Assembly (NCBI GenBank): GCA_019456195.1
Contig: VRUK01000019.1
Location: forward strand, 1-62,651
Origin: Planctomycetota bacterium
Lineage (GTDB): Bacteria > Planctomycetota > Phycisphaerae > Sedimentisphaerales > Anaerobacaceae
Direction of reading: 5' to 3'
Length of the DNA: 62,651 nt
Positions 28,481 through 37,862 of this stretch are shown here, piece by piece (positions within the stretch are counted from its first letter, which is position 1; every line of letters begins with the position of its first letter). The notes beneath the pieces were generated by a model. That model made no database searches, was not told where the DNA came from, and saw only the letters and a list, made by a program, of their open reading frames with translations. A program made the position numbers and the translations under genes.

Positions 28481-28512
28481 CAGAACTGCCGAGCTCGACA
28501 GTTCTGTTTTTT
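28481..28512 (+). terminator. intrinsic terminator between export gene and exosortase
   Basis: CAGAACTG (28481-28488) pairs perfectly with CAGTTCTG (28499-28506) around a 10-nt loop containing GAGCTC. Six T residues follow (28507-28512). It would separate, or attenuate, transcription between the Wza-like gene and the exosortase. Confidence 0.85.
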
Positions 28513-28535
28513 ATTATTAGCTGTTAGTTTTCACT

Positions 28536-29561
28536 ATGGTGTACGATATCATCTCTTCTGTTGCAAATAGGCCTGATTATGCTAAGAGTTGTACAATGAG
28601 TAATCAAATACAACAAACAAGTGTACCGCTTCAAAAAGAGCACTGGAGCCAGCTCGGGCTGCATAATTACATTAAAATTCTTATCATAGGAATACTGTTC
28701 TGCTATCTTTTTCGCGATGAGATTCAGAGCATTATCCACAGATGGCTTACGGACAGCAGTTGGTCGCACGGCTTTCTAATCCCAATGTTCAGTTTATATT
28801 TCATTAACCAGCACAAAGAAGAGATTCTCCGCTCAGTTCGAAATAATGAGTTAAAGCCAAATTATATTGGCCTGTTTTTCCTGATTTGTGGGGTTTTGTT
28901 TTATCCCTTCAATATTGTTCAACTTCAGTACGGATACCTGAGACCCATTGGTATGATAGCGACGCTTGGTGCTATTGTGTTGTTTTTGGGTGGATGGCGC
29001 CTGGTGAAATATACGTGGCTGCCGATAGTTTATTTAATATTTGCTGTGCCATTGCCTCGTAGATATTATGTTAGCCTTACTATGCCGATGCGGCATCTTG
29101 CTGCTTCTGTAGCAACTGCATTACTGAATCTGGTCGGCGGGATGGAAGCCACTGTCAACGGTGTTGTTATAGATGTGATTTATAAGGGACAGCAACTGGA
29201 GCCTTCGCTTAATGTAGCTGAAGCATGCAGCGGGATGCGCCTGTTGATGGCCTTTTTGGCTTTGGGCGTTGCAATGGCATATCTGCACCACAGACCTTTA
29301 TGGCAGCGATTAGTTCTTTTAGTTAGCACAATACCTATAGCGATATTCTGTAATATTGTGCGGGTTACAGTAACGGGCTTTATTTATGTGCTGATTCATC
29401 CGAAATACACGCAGGGAATCTATCACGATAGCCTGGGATTAATGATGTTACCTTTGGCATTTGGTTTATATGGTTTTCTGGCGTGGTTTATGTCGAGTTT
29501 GTTTATCGAAGGCAGTGACATAGTTAACGAAGATATTGTGGTTCATAGGCATAGTAAGTGA
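28536..29561 (+). CDS. exosortase
   Basis: A polytopic membrane cysteine transpeptidase of the exosortase family, expected to process proteins bearing C-terminal PEP-CTERM-like tags as they are exported with a polysaccharide. The family triad is present: Cys231 in AEACSGMR, Arg276 in CNIVRVTVTG, His297 in IYHDSLG. Several hydrophobic helices span about residues 40-325. The 341 aa frame starts at ATG 28536. ATG 28596 (MSNQIQQTSVPL) is an equally good start with a weak SD. The next gene, an EpsI-like protein, overlaps its stop by one base, so translation is probably coupled. The exosortase subtype cannot be assigned. Confidence 0.9.
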   Translation: MVYDIISSVANRPDYAKSCTMSNQIQQTSVPLQKEHWSQLGLHNYIKILIIGILFCYLFRDEIQSIIHRWLTDSSWSHGFLIPMFSLYFINQHKEEILRSVRNNELKPNYIGLFFLICGVLFYPFNIVQLQYGYLRPIGMIATLGAIVLFLGGWRLVKYTWLPIVYLIFAVPLPRRYYVSLTMPMRHLAASVATALLNLVGGMEATVNGVVIDVIYKGQQLEPSLNVAEACSGMRLLMAFLALGVAMAYLHHRPLWQRLVLLVSTIPIAIFCNIVRVTVTGFIYVLIHPKYTQGIYHDSLGLMMLPLAFGLYGFLAWFMSSLFIEGSDIVNEDIVVHRHSK

Positions 29562-30316
29562 TGCGGGATATTAGAAACAATATACGAGTATATTTTCAGC
29601 CGGCCTTTTTGATATGTGTTGCGGTGCTTACGACGGCCGGGGCCGGTATGTCGATAGCTGTAAAAGGATTCGGAGTGTATTTGAAAAAGGAACCGCTGCC
29701 GTTGAAGAAATCTTTTGACTTTCTGGATGAAAGTGATTTAGCTTCTTACAGAGTAATATCAAAAATAAAAATTGAGAACGAGGAAATAATTACAGCATTA
29801 GGGACCGAAGATTACATCCAGTGGATTCTGGAAGACACCGAAGCGGCAGATAATAGTGCGGCTGAAAAATTTATGCTGTTTATTACTTATTACCAGCTTC
29901 CTGACAGAGTACCGCATGTACCGGAAGAGTGCTATGCCGGTGGAGGCTTTCAAAAATTGGCATCCGACAGTGTAACGCTGGAAATAAACAACAATGCCGG
30001 GTTTGAGAGAAAATTTCGAGGAAAGCACCTTGTTTTTGGCAATACGAAAGCCAACCTCTGGCAAAGAGGAGAAAAATTCCCGGTTTTGTACTTATTTAAG
30101 GTCAATGGAGAATATGCGGCTTCCAGAGAAGAAGCCCGAATAGCTTTGAATAAGAACCTTTTCCGGAAATTTTCGTATTTTTGCAAGATTGAGCTGGTTT
30201 TTAACCAGACGTTGATTCCACCCAACAAAGAGCAGGCAATTAAAGCAGGTGAAAAGCTCTTGGCCGTGATTTTGCCTGTTTTAGAAACAAAGCACTGGCC
30301 AGATTGGGAAAAGTAA
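29561..30316 (+). CDS. exosortase-associated EpsI-like protein
   Basis: One N-terminal membrane segment (AFLICVAVLTTAGAGMSIAV) precedes a periplasmic domain with the EpsI hallmark 'RVPHVPEECYAGGGF' (compare H.PE.CY...G). In many clusters EpsI is fused to or directly follows the exosortase. Here it is a separate 251 aa chain beginning at the ATG that overlaps the exosortase stop (TGATG). Its role is unknown but consistently tied to exosortase and EPS production. The invariant Cys of the family motif is retained. Confidence 0.85.
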   Translation: MRDIRNNIRVYFQPAFLICVAVLTTAGAGMSIAVKGFGVYLKKEPLPLKKSFDFLDESDLASYRVISKIKIENEEIITALGTEDYIQWILEDTEAADNSAAEKFMLFITYYQLPDRVPHVPEECYAGGGFQKLASDSVTLEINNNAGFERKFRGKHLVFGNTKANLWQRGEKFPVLYLFKVNGEYAASREEARIALNKNLFRKFSYFCKIELVFNQTLIPPNKEQAIKAGEKLLAVILPVLETKHWPDWEK

Positions 30317-30396
30317 CTCGCTCGTCTCGTCGAAGACCGAAGACTTAGCAGTATGATATAAAGGAAAATTCAAAATATTTAATAAGAGGTTAATTT

Positions 30397-33300
30397 ATGG
30401 CAAACAGGAGGTTAAATAAAAAAGTTGCACTTATCGGCTCGGTGATTTTTGTAGTTCTTGCCTTGGGGGCCATTTTGATAATGTTTCAGTTAAGCGGAGA
30501 TCCGCAAGAACTTATCAAAGATGCTGAGGATGCTCTACAAACAGCACGACAGGCAACGGATGAACAAATAAAACAGCAAAGCTATGACAGAGCTGAAAGT
30601 AGTTTTCGCGGAGCATACGCGAGGGCAAAAACCGACGATCTCAGAGAAGATGTACTTTTTAAAATGGTGGATATGTACCTTGAAGTTGAGGACAAGGAAT
30701 GGCCCTTTGTATTGGGGTGTTGGGACGAAATAATAAGAATAAATCCCAATAATGCGAAAGCTCGATTTGGGCGGTTAAAATATTTTTACATACTTTCTGA
30801 CAGCAGTATCGGCGGTCCCTGGCAGGAAGTGCACAAACAGGCGTCGGAATTTTTGAAAGTGGCGGCCGATGCAGATCTGCTTGGAGAGGATACGGCCAAG
30901 TGGAATGTCTTTGAAACAGAACAAATAGACACCTCTCGGCAGCGGCTGGGGCCGTACTTGTATCTACTAAGAGGCAGGGCTGCTCTGGAGATGGCATCCA
31001 TGGGGGCGGTTACCGACAGGGACAAATCACTTGCTCTGGCAGTCGATGATTTGAAGAAAGTCCAGGAGTATGAGCCGAATAATATAGATGCCTATTGGTA
31101 TTTGGCTATGGTTACAATGACAAAAGGGGAGCTATTGGCTTCACGAGGCGGCCCTGAAGAAAGAGAAAAAGCTGTAAAACAGGCAGCGGCAATTTTGGAG
31201 CAGGCGGTCCAGGTAGCCCGGACTGAGCCGAGAGCACATATTAATCTTCTGGCAATGAAGCTTATGCTTTCTAAAAACAGCGATCCTGCCCAGCAGAAGG
31301 AACAGGTTGAAGCACTTGAACCGGAGTATTTGTCGCTTGTAAGTAACTTCGATTCCAGTGCAGAGGCATTTGCCGCAATGTCTCAATTTTATTCGGCCTA
31401 TTCGGCCTTTACAGGTCCGCGTCTGGGCCCGGAAAAGCTTGATAAGGCTATAGAGGCCGTTGAACAGGCGATGAGGCTGGATGGACAAAATGTGGTTTAT
31501 TCGATAAGTGCGGCCAATTTATACTACCGAAAGTTTTCTCTTTATAGTCAAAAGCCCCAGATACATAAAGCAATAGAGACAGCCAGGAATGCACTTACTC
31601 TACCGGATGCCCAGGATAAATCCGGTCCACGGCATCGGGCTAATACAACCAACAGATTTATGCTGTATGCTTTTCTCGCAAATTGCTACATCGGGCAGAT
31701 ACTTGAGCCAGGTGAACCGAATAGTCCATCACAAATTGCTGTTTGGATGACAGGTGCTGAGCAGGCCGTACATGAAATCGAGCAGATTTTTGGCAGCGGC
31801 GAAGAGCCGTTCATTATTAAGTGGAAAGGAATGCTCAAGCTTGCTAAGGGAAATAAAGAAGCCGCTATCAAAGACTTATATACAGCTTACGAAAAGTTTA
31901 AAGCACTTAAACCGCCTGAGCCATCCTCCTGGCCGAGAGACGATGAATTTTCACAACTTTCTTACACTCTGGCGAAGATTTTCAAAGATAGTCCCGAGAT
32001 TGGTGTGGTTGCTGAATTTCTGGTAAGTTCGCTCTATTCAGGAATTAGTGAGATTAAACCTGAAGCTCGCTTGGATTATGTAGATGTGATTATGAAGTTC
32101 GGTAACTGGTCGGACGCCATACACAATGTAAACGCTTTTGAAGAATATTTTGGGCCTAATGAGAGAAGCCGGATACTTCGTATCAAAAGTTATATCGGAG
32201 CAAAGCAGTTTGACGAGGCAGAGAAAGAATTGTCGGTTAGGATGCAGGATGAGCCCGATACGATTAAGCTAAGACTGGCGCTGATACAAACCAGAATCAG
32301 GCAAATGCAACTGAATATGGCACAAAAGGAAATTCGTGAAAGCTCGGAAATTATTCCTTTGCAAACAGAACCTGAAGAAAAAGAGCCTGTAGGATTCACG
32401 GCCGATATCGGTGTAATGACAGAAGAATTGAAAAACTACTGGCGGTATGAGGTGGAACTGCTGGAAAAACTGCTGCTGGCAGAGCCGAATTCTGTTGGAC
32501 AAAATTCTATTGTTGATACTTGCAGAAATTACATCGCGCAAGGTCAGGCAAGTCAGGCTGAAAGTTTGGTCGATAGTTTTTTAGGACATTTTCCGGATAA
32601 TACAATAGTGGTGGTTTATAAGCAGATACTCTCCGAGCCTGACCCGGTAAATATTTCTCAGCAAAGACTCAAAGAAATTGAAGAGCAGGTGCTTTCGAGT
32701 ATCACTGACCCTGTTCACCGCGCAACGCAGCTTGGAATATTTTATCGCAGGCACGGCGATACGGAAAAAGCGATTCTCAATTTAAACAGGGCTGTTGAAA
32801 CAGGAACTTCACAGCAGGGTGTCGCCGAGGGGCCTGCTTTTGAGTATATGCAAATTGCCGCGAGCCATCTTTTGGATATCGCGCTTACCACGAAAGACTG
32901 GGAGCTGGCGGAGCAAATTACAAAGACAACAAGCCGTGAAAACCTCGATAATTGTCAGGGGCAAATTTTTGCAGCCCGTCTGGCAATGGTTCAAGGTAAA
33001 TTCGAAGATGCTTTAGCGACAATCAACGAAAGTTTGAAACAAAGACCCGTATTTTCATACGCTTATATGCTCAGGAGCGAAATCAATGCTGCTCTTGGAA
33101 ATGAGCATGCATCTATGGAGGACATTCGCAAAGCCGCATCTTTAAATCCTCTGGATGGAATTATTGCAAAAGCATCGGCCAACGTTTTATATGATCGAAA
33201 TCAAAAGCTTGGTGATAGTGTCTCTTCTGCTCAGGTGGTTGAAGTCAGAGCCGCTCTGGAAAGGGCAATCGCGCTGAATCGCGGTGATTTGTCTTTACTG

Positions 33301-35406
33301 AGCCTGTATGCGGAGTATATAGCACCGACAGAACCCATGAGGGCGATTGCAATTCGCCAGGACCTGCAAAGCGCAGCTCCTAATATGGAAAATATTTTAC
33401 TACTCGGTCAATTGGCAACTCAAGTGGCTGTCAAAGAAACCAATTCGAAGCTCAAGGATGCGATATTTGGTATTGCTGCTTCGGCTTTCGAGCAGGCGAG
33501 GGAAATAAATCCTCAGGACAAGCGGATGCTTTATTACTATGCTGAATATTTTCGGGCCAGGGGTCAGGATGAAAAGGCTACGGCTCTGCTGGAGGAATCT
33601 CAGGAGCAGAAATTGCTTTGGGATCATTATTTTCAGCAAGGCCGATACAGTGATGCAAAGAGAGTGCTGGAGCAATTATACGAAGGCGGTACCGAGGATG
33701 AGGCAGTTCTCAGAGGTCTTTTGCTTGTTGCCGAGAAAACCAACGACAAAGAGGCTGTGAAGAAATATTCCAGTGAGCTTATAGCGTTTGAAGATACCGT
33801 AGAGAACAATCTTGTTCAAATTGAGGCTTTTCTTAGAGCCGGCCTTATCAGGGAAGCTGAATACAAATTGCAGAGTTTTAAGGAAAAGTATCCCAGCGAA
33901 CGCAGAATACTCCTGCTTGAAGGCTGGCTGTTGATGAGACAGGGACAACTGCAAAAGGCTTTGGAGCTGACTAACAGAAATCTCCAAACCAACAGAAACA
34001 ACCCGGTGGCATGGCGGTTAAGAGGTGAAATTAATTTCTTCCTTGCAGATTATAATAAGGCAGTCAGTGACCTTAGAGAAAGCAAATTATTGTTCGATGA
34101 GCCTGCCACTCGAATTTCTCTGGCTAAAGCTTATATGGGCGCCGAGCGATACGAGGATGCCATAACCGAACTTAAAGTTACGATTAACACTCCCGGCATT
34201 CACTCCGAAGCCAGATTATTGCTTGAAAACATTTATTCACGGCTTGACAGAAAACCGGCCTTAAAGAAATTCTATGAAGAGACGCTTGAGAAATTCCCCG
34301 ACAGTGCACAATGGCTTAATCGAGCTGGTGCATTTGCCGTTAAGACGGGTGATTTCGACAAAGCCGAGCAATTGTATCAGAAAGCTTATTTACTCAGGAG
34401 CCAGGCTCCTCTTGCCAGCAATGGCTCAAACGAGGTGCCAGATGCGCTGTATGCTGCGGCGTTCGATGGATATATGAATGCTCTTATCCTCGGAGCGGGA
34501 GAACAGAATACGGGAAACTGGAATCCTCGGAAGCTGGACAAAGTTTTTGAAGAGTGCGGAAAATATCTTGATGGCAGCTTTGCATCCGTAGCATATTTGC
34601 GAATGGCTCAGGCGAAGCTGAAGCTCGGCGATAAAATGACCGCTGTCGAATATTGTCACAAAGCTGTTGATAAAGCGGGTGAAGATGAGACGCTTGCCTC
34701 CGAGGCTTTGCTCAGAATGCTCCTTATGCTTGGGCCTGATGAAGTTTTGAAGTATTGCAGGCAAAAGCTCGAAACCAATCCGAATTCGATTGCCGCCAAT
34801 TTTGCTATGTTTAATTTGACAAAGATTAACAATGAGTTCGATAAAGCAATAGATTATATTGAAAAATGCATAAACCTGACTGATCCCGACAATTCCCGCA
34901 GGATCGAATACACAATGAAGAAAGCGGACGTTTTAATCCTCGCATACGAGAAAAGCTCCGATAAAAATTACCTCTCGGTTGCTATTACAGTTTACAAAAG
35001 TCTGCTAACTAAAATGCCGAATAATACCATTATTCTAAACGATTTAGCGTATTTTCTTGCTGAAAATAATGAAAGGCTTCCGGAAGCTCTTCAATACGCC
35101 AGGCGCGCGCTTGATGAACAGCCGAATAATCCCGGCTTTTTGGATACTTATGCCTATGTGCTGCATAAAGAAGGTGACAATTCGCAGGCTATTGAATTTG
35201 TGGCGGCCGCGTTGCAGCAATATCAGCAGAATAATGTTCTCGTACCGGCCGAAGTGTACGAGCATAAAGGTTTGATAAAAGAAGCACTTGGGGTGAAAAA
35301 TGAAGCGCTTGGGGCTTATAGACAGGCGTTGGATGCAGGAGAAGACGGATTATCGCAGAAAGTCAGGCAGCGAATCAATGAGGCTATCGAGCGGCTTTCG
35401 CCGTAA
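30397..35406 (+). CDS. giant membrane-anchored TPR protein (exosortase/EPS-associated, PrsT-like)
   Basis: A 1669 aa protein with an N-terminal membrane anchor (VALIGSVIFVVLALGAILIM) and no lipobox. Almost the whole remainder is helical tetratricopeptide-like repeats, for example 'AIEAVEQAMRLDGQNVVYSI', 'ATINESLKQRPVFSYAYML', 'ALELTNRNLQTNRNNPVAWR' and 'ALQYARRALDEQPNNPGFLD'. It resembles the PEP-CTERM-system TPR proteins encoded next to exosortases, probably a periplasmic scaffold for polysaccharide assembly or export. It is about twice the usual length of such proteins (roughly 900 aa). The SD (AGAGG) is good. It follows EpsI by 80 bp. Confidence 0.85.
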   Translation: MANRRLNKKVALIGSVIFVVLALGAILIMFQLSGDPQELIKDAEDALQTARQATDEQIKQQSYDRAESSFRGAYARAKTDDLREDVLFKMVDMYLEVEDKEWPFVLGCWDEIIRINPNNAKARFGRLKYFYILSDSSIGGPWQEVHKQASEFLKVAADADLLGEDTAKWNVFETEQIDTSRQRLGPYLYLLRGRAALEMASMGAVTDRDKSLALAVDDLKKVQEYEPNNIDAYWYLAMVTMTKGELLASRGGPEEREKAVKQAAAILEQAVQVARTEPRAHINLLAMKLMLSKNSDPAQQKEQVEALEPEYLSLVSNFDSSAEAFAAMSQFYSAYSAFTGPRLGPEKLDKAIEAVEQAMRLDGQNVVYSISAANLYYRKFSLYSQKPQIHKAIETARNALTLPDAQDKSGPRHRANTTNRFMLYAFLANCYIGQILEPGEPNSPSQIAVWMTGAEQAVHEIEQIFGSGEEPFIIKWKGMLKLAKGNKEAAIKDLYTAYEKFKALKPPEPSSWPRDDEFSQLSYTLAKIFKDSPEIGVVAEFLVSSLYSGISEIKPEARLDYVDVIMKFGNWSDAIHNVNAFEEYFGPNERSRILRIKSYIGAKQFDEAEKELSVRMQDEPDTIKLRLALIQTRIRQMQLNMAQKEIRESSEIIPLQTEPEEKEPVGFTADIGVMTEELKNYWRYEVELLEKLLLAEPNSVGQNSIVDTCRNYIAQGQASQAESLVDSFLGHFPDNTIVVVYKQILSEPDPVNISQQRLKEIEEQVLSSITDPVHRATQLGIFYRRHGDTEKAILNLNRAVETGTSQQGVAEGPAFEYMQIAASHLLDIALTTKDWELAEQITKTTSRENLDNCQGQIFAARLAMVQGKFEDALATINESLKQRPVFSYAYMLRSEINAALGNEHASMEDIRKAASLNPLDGIIAKASANVLYDRNQKLGDSVSSAQVVEVRAALERAIALNRGDLSLLSLYAEYIAPTEPMRAIAIRQDLQSAAPNMENILLLGQLATQVAVKETNSKLKDAIFGIAASAFEQAREINPQDKRMLYYYAEYFRARGQDEKATALLEESQEQKLLWDHYFQQGRYSDAKRVLEQLYEGGTEDEAVLRGLLLVAEKTNDKEAVKKYSSELIAFEDTVENNLVQIEAFLRAGLIREAEYKLQSFKEKYPSERRILLLEGWLLMRQGQLQKALELTNRNLQTNRNNPVAWRLRGEINFFLADYNKAVSDLRESKLLFDEPATRISLAKAYMGAERYEDAITELKVTINTPGIHSEARLLLENIYSRLDRKPALKKFYEETLEKFPDSAQWLNRAGAFAVKTGDFDKAEQLYQKAYLLRSQAPLASNGSNEVPDALYAAAFDGYMNALILGAGEQNTGNWNPRKLDKVFEECGKYLDGSFASVAYLRMAQAKLKLGDKMTAVEYCHKAVDKAGEDETLASEALLRMLLMLGPDEVLKYCRQKLETNPNSIAANFAMFNLTKINNEFDKAIDYIEKCINLTDPDNSRRIEYTMKKADVLILAYEKSSDKNYLSVAITVYKSLLTKMPNNTIILNDLAYFLAENNERLPEALQYARRALDEQPNNPGFLDTYAYVLHKEGDNSQAIEFVAAALQQYQQNNVLVPAEVYEHKGLIKEALGVKNEALGAYRQALDAGEDGLSQKVRQRINEAIERLSP

Positions 35407-35478
35407 TGCCTTGTATAAAATATAGCTGTGCGTAATACGAGAATTGTTTTATTGGTTGATTCCAAGTAGAAAAGTAGA

Positions 35479-37743
35479 ATGGCCGAAGAAAGACCAATAG
35501 CATCAAATAGAATGCCAAGACCACCTGGACAAGGGTTCCCGGCGGCGGCCTCGATGACATCTAAAGAGGCTATGGGGATATTGCGCAGGCACATATTTCT
35601 GATATTCTTTCTGACTATGCTGGGCGTAGCGGCCGGTGGTGCCGGTTGGTATCTGTTACAGAAATATATTCCGAAATATACCTCCACAACTTATATCAAG
35701 GTTCTTCCGCCCGTAGAAAAAGATCCTATGGACATCGTTGCGCCTCAGGTGCAGAAGGATATTATTTATGGTTATCGTCAGTCAATAGCTAATCTCATCA
35801 AACAGCAGAGCAGCCTGGAGGCTTTGCTTAATAGCGATGTAGTTAAAGATACCCAGTGGTATGAACGCAGAGGCAGGAGTGTTAGGAAAGCCGTTAAGTA
35901 TTTGAACAGATATTTAAGTGCTTATGCCCACAGAGACGCTGAGTTTGTTGAAGTCTCAATGACCTGCCGTGACGCGACAGAAGCCAAGGAAATAGTTGAC
36001 GAAATGGTGCGTTTGTTTATTGCAAAGCAGGGAAGCGTAGAAAGAGGAAAGGTAGAAGACGAGCTGAGAATGCTCAGAGACCGGCGAGACCGAGTTCAGG
36101 CAGAGTTGAGTGATGCCGACAAGGGACTGGATGAGGTCCGCGATAGATGGGGCATTACAGACCTTGCTATGCCCGCCGGGCGTAGTTTTCAGCATACAAT
36201 CACTTTGAAGTTGAATGATTTGGAACTCGAAAAAAATAACCTTGAGCTGGGAATAAGGCAGCTTAGTGCTGACATAGGAAATCTTACGGACCTGGCGACA
36301 GGCCCTATTACTGAGCAGGTTCAATATTCGGTAGAAAGAGATGCCGTTGTGGTTACACTTGCTCAGCAGCTTGCCTTTCAGGAAGCACAGCTTTCCGCCA
36401 AACTCACAAAATTTGGTGAAAATCACAGAGATGTGCTCCAAATGAGGGAGCAGATAGAAGAAATCAAAAAAAGAAGAGAATTAAGGAAGGTCGAGATCGG
36501 AGAACTGACCCGCAGGGCGAATCTCGCAAATGCCCGTGACGGCTTGCATGTTTTGCAGGAAAGGTTTGGGCTGTTGGAAAAACAGCGGGAGGAGGCGGTA
36601 GCCCAGAAAAAAGATCTTGACTTGGCGCGTGTTCAGTATGAGCAGCGGCTGAAGATAAGAGACGAGAGAATCATAATGCTCGACTTAATCAAAGAGCAGG
36701 TAGAGAAATTGATTATGCTGCATGATTCTCCGGAGACACCCAAAGTCCAGAGAATTGGTGAAGCTCCGATACCGTTGGAAATGGCCTTCTCCCGACAGTG
36801 GTACCTATGGTTCCCCGGCGGGACGATGTTGGGTCTTATGTTTGGTGTAGGCCTTGCCTTTCTTGTTGAGATGACTAATGATCTTGTGCGTACACCCAGT
36901 GACGTCGCCAGGTATTTGCATATTCCCCTTTTGGGTGTCATTCCTGATGCATCCGAAGATAGTCAGGTTCGCCGCATTGAGCTTTGTCATGCTGTTCGTC
37001 TGGCGCCTTACTCTGTTACAAGCGAGTCTTACAGGCGATGCCGGACTAACTTAAAGCTCTCCGGTACGGCCGAGTCCTTGAAGTCTTTGCTTGTCAGCAG
37101 CGGTATGGCGGGGGATGGCAACACTTCCGTGGCGGTCAATCTTGCAGCAACTTTTGTTGCCGCTGACAAAAAAGTACTATTGATAGATGCCAATTTCAGA
37201 CAACCCAAATTGGAAAGACTGTTTCCAAAAATACAAACAGATATACTCGAAGATAAGCTTAAAGCTGAAGGTTTTGATTTTGGATTGAGCAGTGTGCTGA
37301 CAAAGCAATGCGGTTTCCAGGAAGCTATAAGGCCCGGCGGCATAGAGGGCCTTGACATAATCGATTGCGGGCCTTTACCTGCTAATCCGGCGGAGCTGCT
37401 CGGTAGTCCGAGAATGGAAGAGCTGCTTGACCGCCAGCGGAACAACTACGACCACATTATAATTGATGGGCCGCCTGTCCTGCTGGTGAGCGATGCAAAA
37501 GCGTTAGCCCGACTCGTTGATACCACAGTTCTGGTAATTAATGCCGCCGCTACGAGCAGAGGCGCTGCCCAGAGAACTATTCGCGAATTCAAAGAAGTAA
37601 ATGCCAAAATAATCGGCTGTGTGCTCTTTGCCGCAAGGTCTATGAAAGGCGGGTACTTCAACGAGCAGTTCAAGTCGTACCGGAAATATGAGAAAAAAGC
37701 CAAAAAAGCAAGGAAAGCAGCACTTGCCGCCGGCTTAACTTAA
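35479..37743 (+). CDS. Wzz / BY-kinase-like polysaccharide co-polymerase with altered Walker A motif
   Basis: A 754 aa fusion. Wzz-type chain-length domain with TM1 (about 39-60), long periplasmic coiled coil (about 190-400), TM2 (about 438-462, 'FPGGTMLGLMFGVGLAFLVE') and a cytoplasmic MinD/BY-kinase-like ATPase (about 530-720). The ATPase has Walker A' VLLIDANFRQPKL and Walker B HIIIDGPPVLL. However, the P-loop reads SSGMAGDGNTSVAVNLA: the invariant Lys is Asn548 (codon AAC at 37120-37122). ATP hydrolysis or autokinase activity is therefore doubtful. The C-tail still contains several Tyr (GGYFNEQFKSYRKYEKK). It normally controls polymer length and export with the Wza-like protein encoded upstream. 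Confidence 0.88.
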   Translation: MAEERPIASNRMPRPPGQGFPAAASMTSKEAMGILRRHIFLIFFLTMLGVAAGGAGWYLLQKYIPKYTSTTYIKVLPPVEKDPMDIVAPQVQKDIIYGYRQSIANLIKQQSSLEALLNSDVVKDTQWYERRGRSVRKAVKYLNRYLSAYAHRDAEFVEVSMTCRDATEAKEIVDEMVRLFIAKQGSVERGKVEDELRMLRDRRDRVQAELSDADKGLDEVRDRWGITDLAMPAGRSFQHTITLKLNDLELEKNNLELGIRQLSADIGNLTDLATGPITEQVQYSVERDAVVVTLAQQLAFQEAQLSAKLTKFGENHRDVLQMREQIEEIKKRRELRKVEIGELTRRANLANARDGLHVLQERFGLLEKQREEAVAQKKDLDLARVQYEQRLKIRDERIIMLDLIKEQVEKLIMLHDSPETPKVQRIGEAPIPLEMAFSRQWYLWFPGGTMLGLMFGVGLAFLVEMTNDLVRTPSDVARYLHIPLLGVIPDASEDSQVRRIELCHAVRLAPYSVTSESYRRCRTNLKLSGTAESLKSLLVSSGMAGDGNTSVAVNLAATFVAADKKVLLIDANFRQPKLERLFPKIQTDILEDKLKAEGFDFGLSSVLTKQCGFQEAIRPGGIEGLDIIDCGPLPANPAELLGSPRMEELLDRQRNNYDHIIIDGPPVLLVSDAKALARLVDTTVLVINAAATSRGAAQRTIREFKEVNAKIIGCVLFAARSMKGGYFNEQFKSYRKYEKKAKKARKAALAAGLT

Positions 37744-37862
37744 GCCTTAAAAATATTGAAGATTCAATTCAATAGTGACAATCATTGAGCTTTATGTTAT
37801 CATGCCGAAACTTGATGTGTCCTTAAACCAATATGCAGAAATATTTTTCAGAGGCTTAGTTG

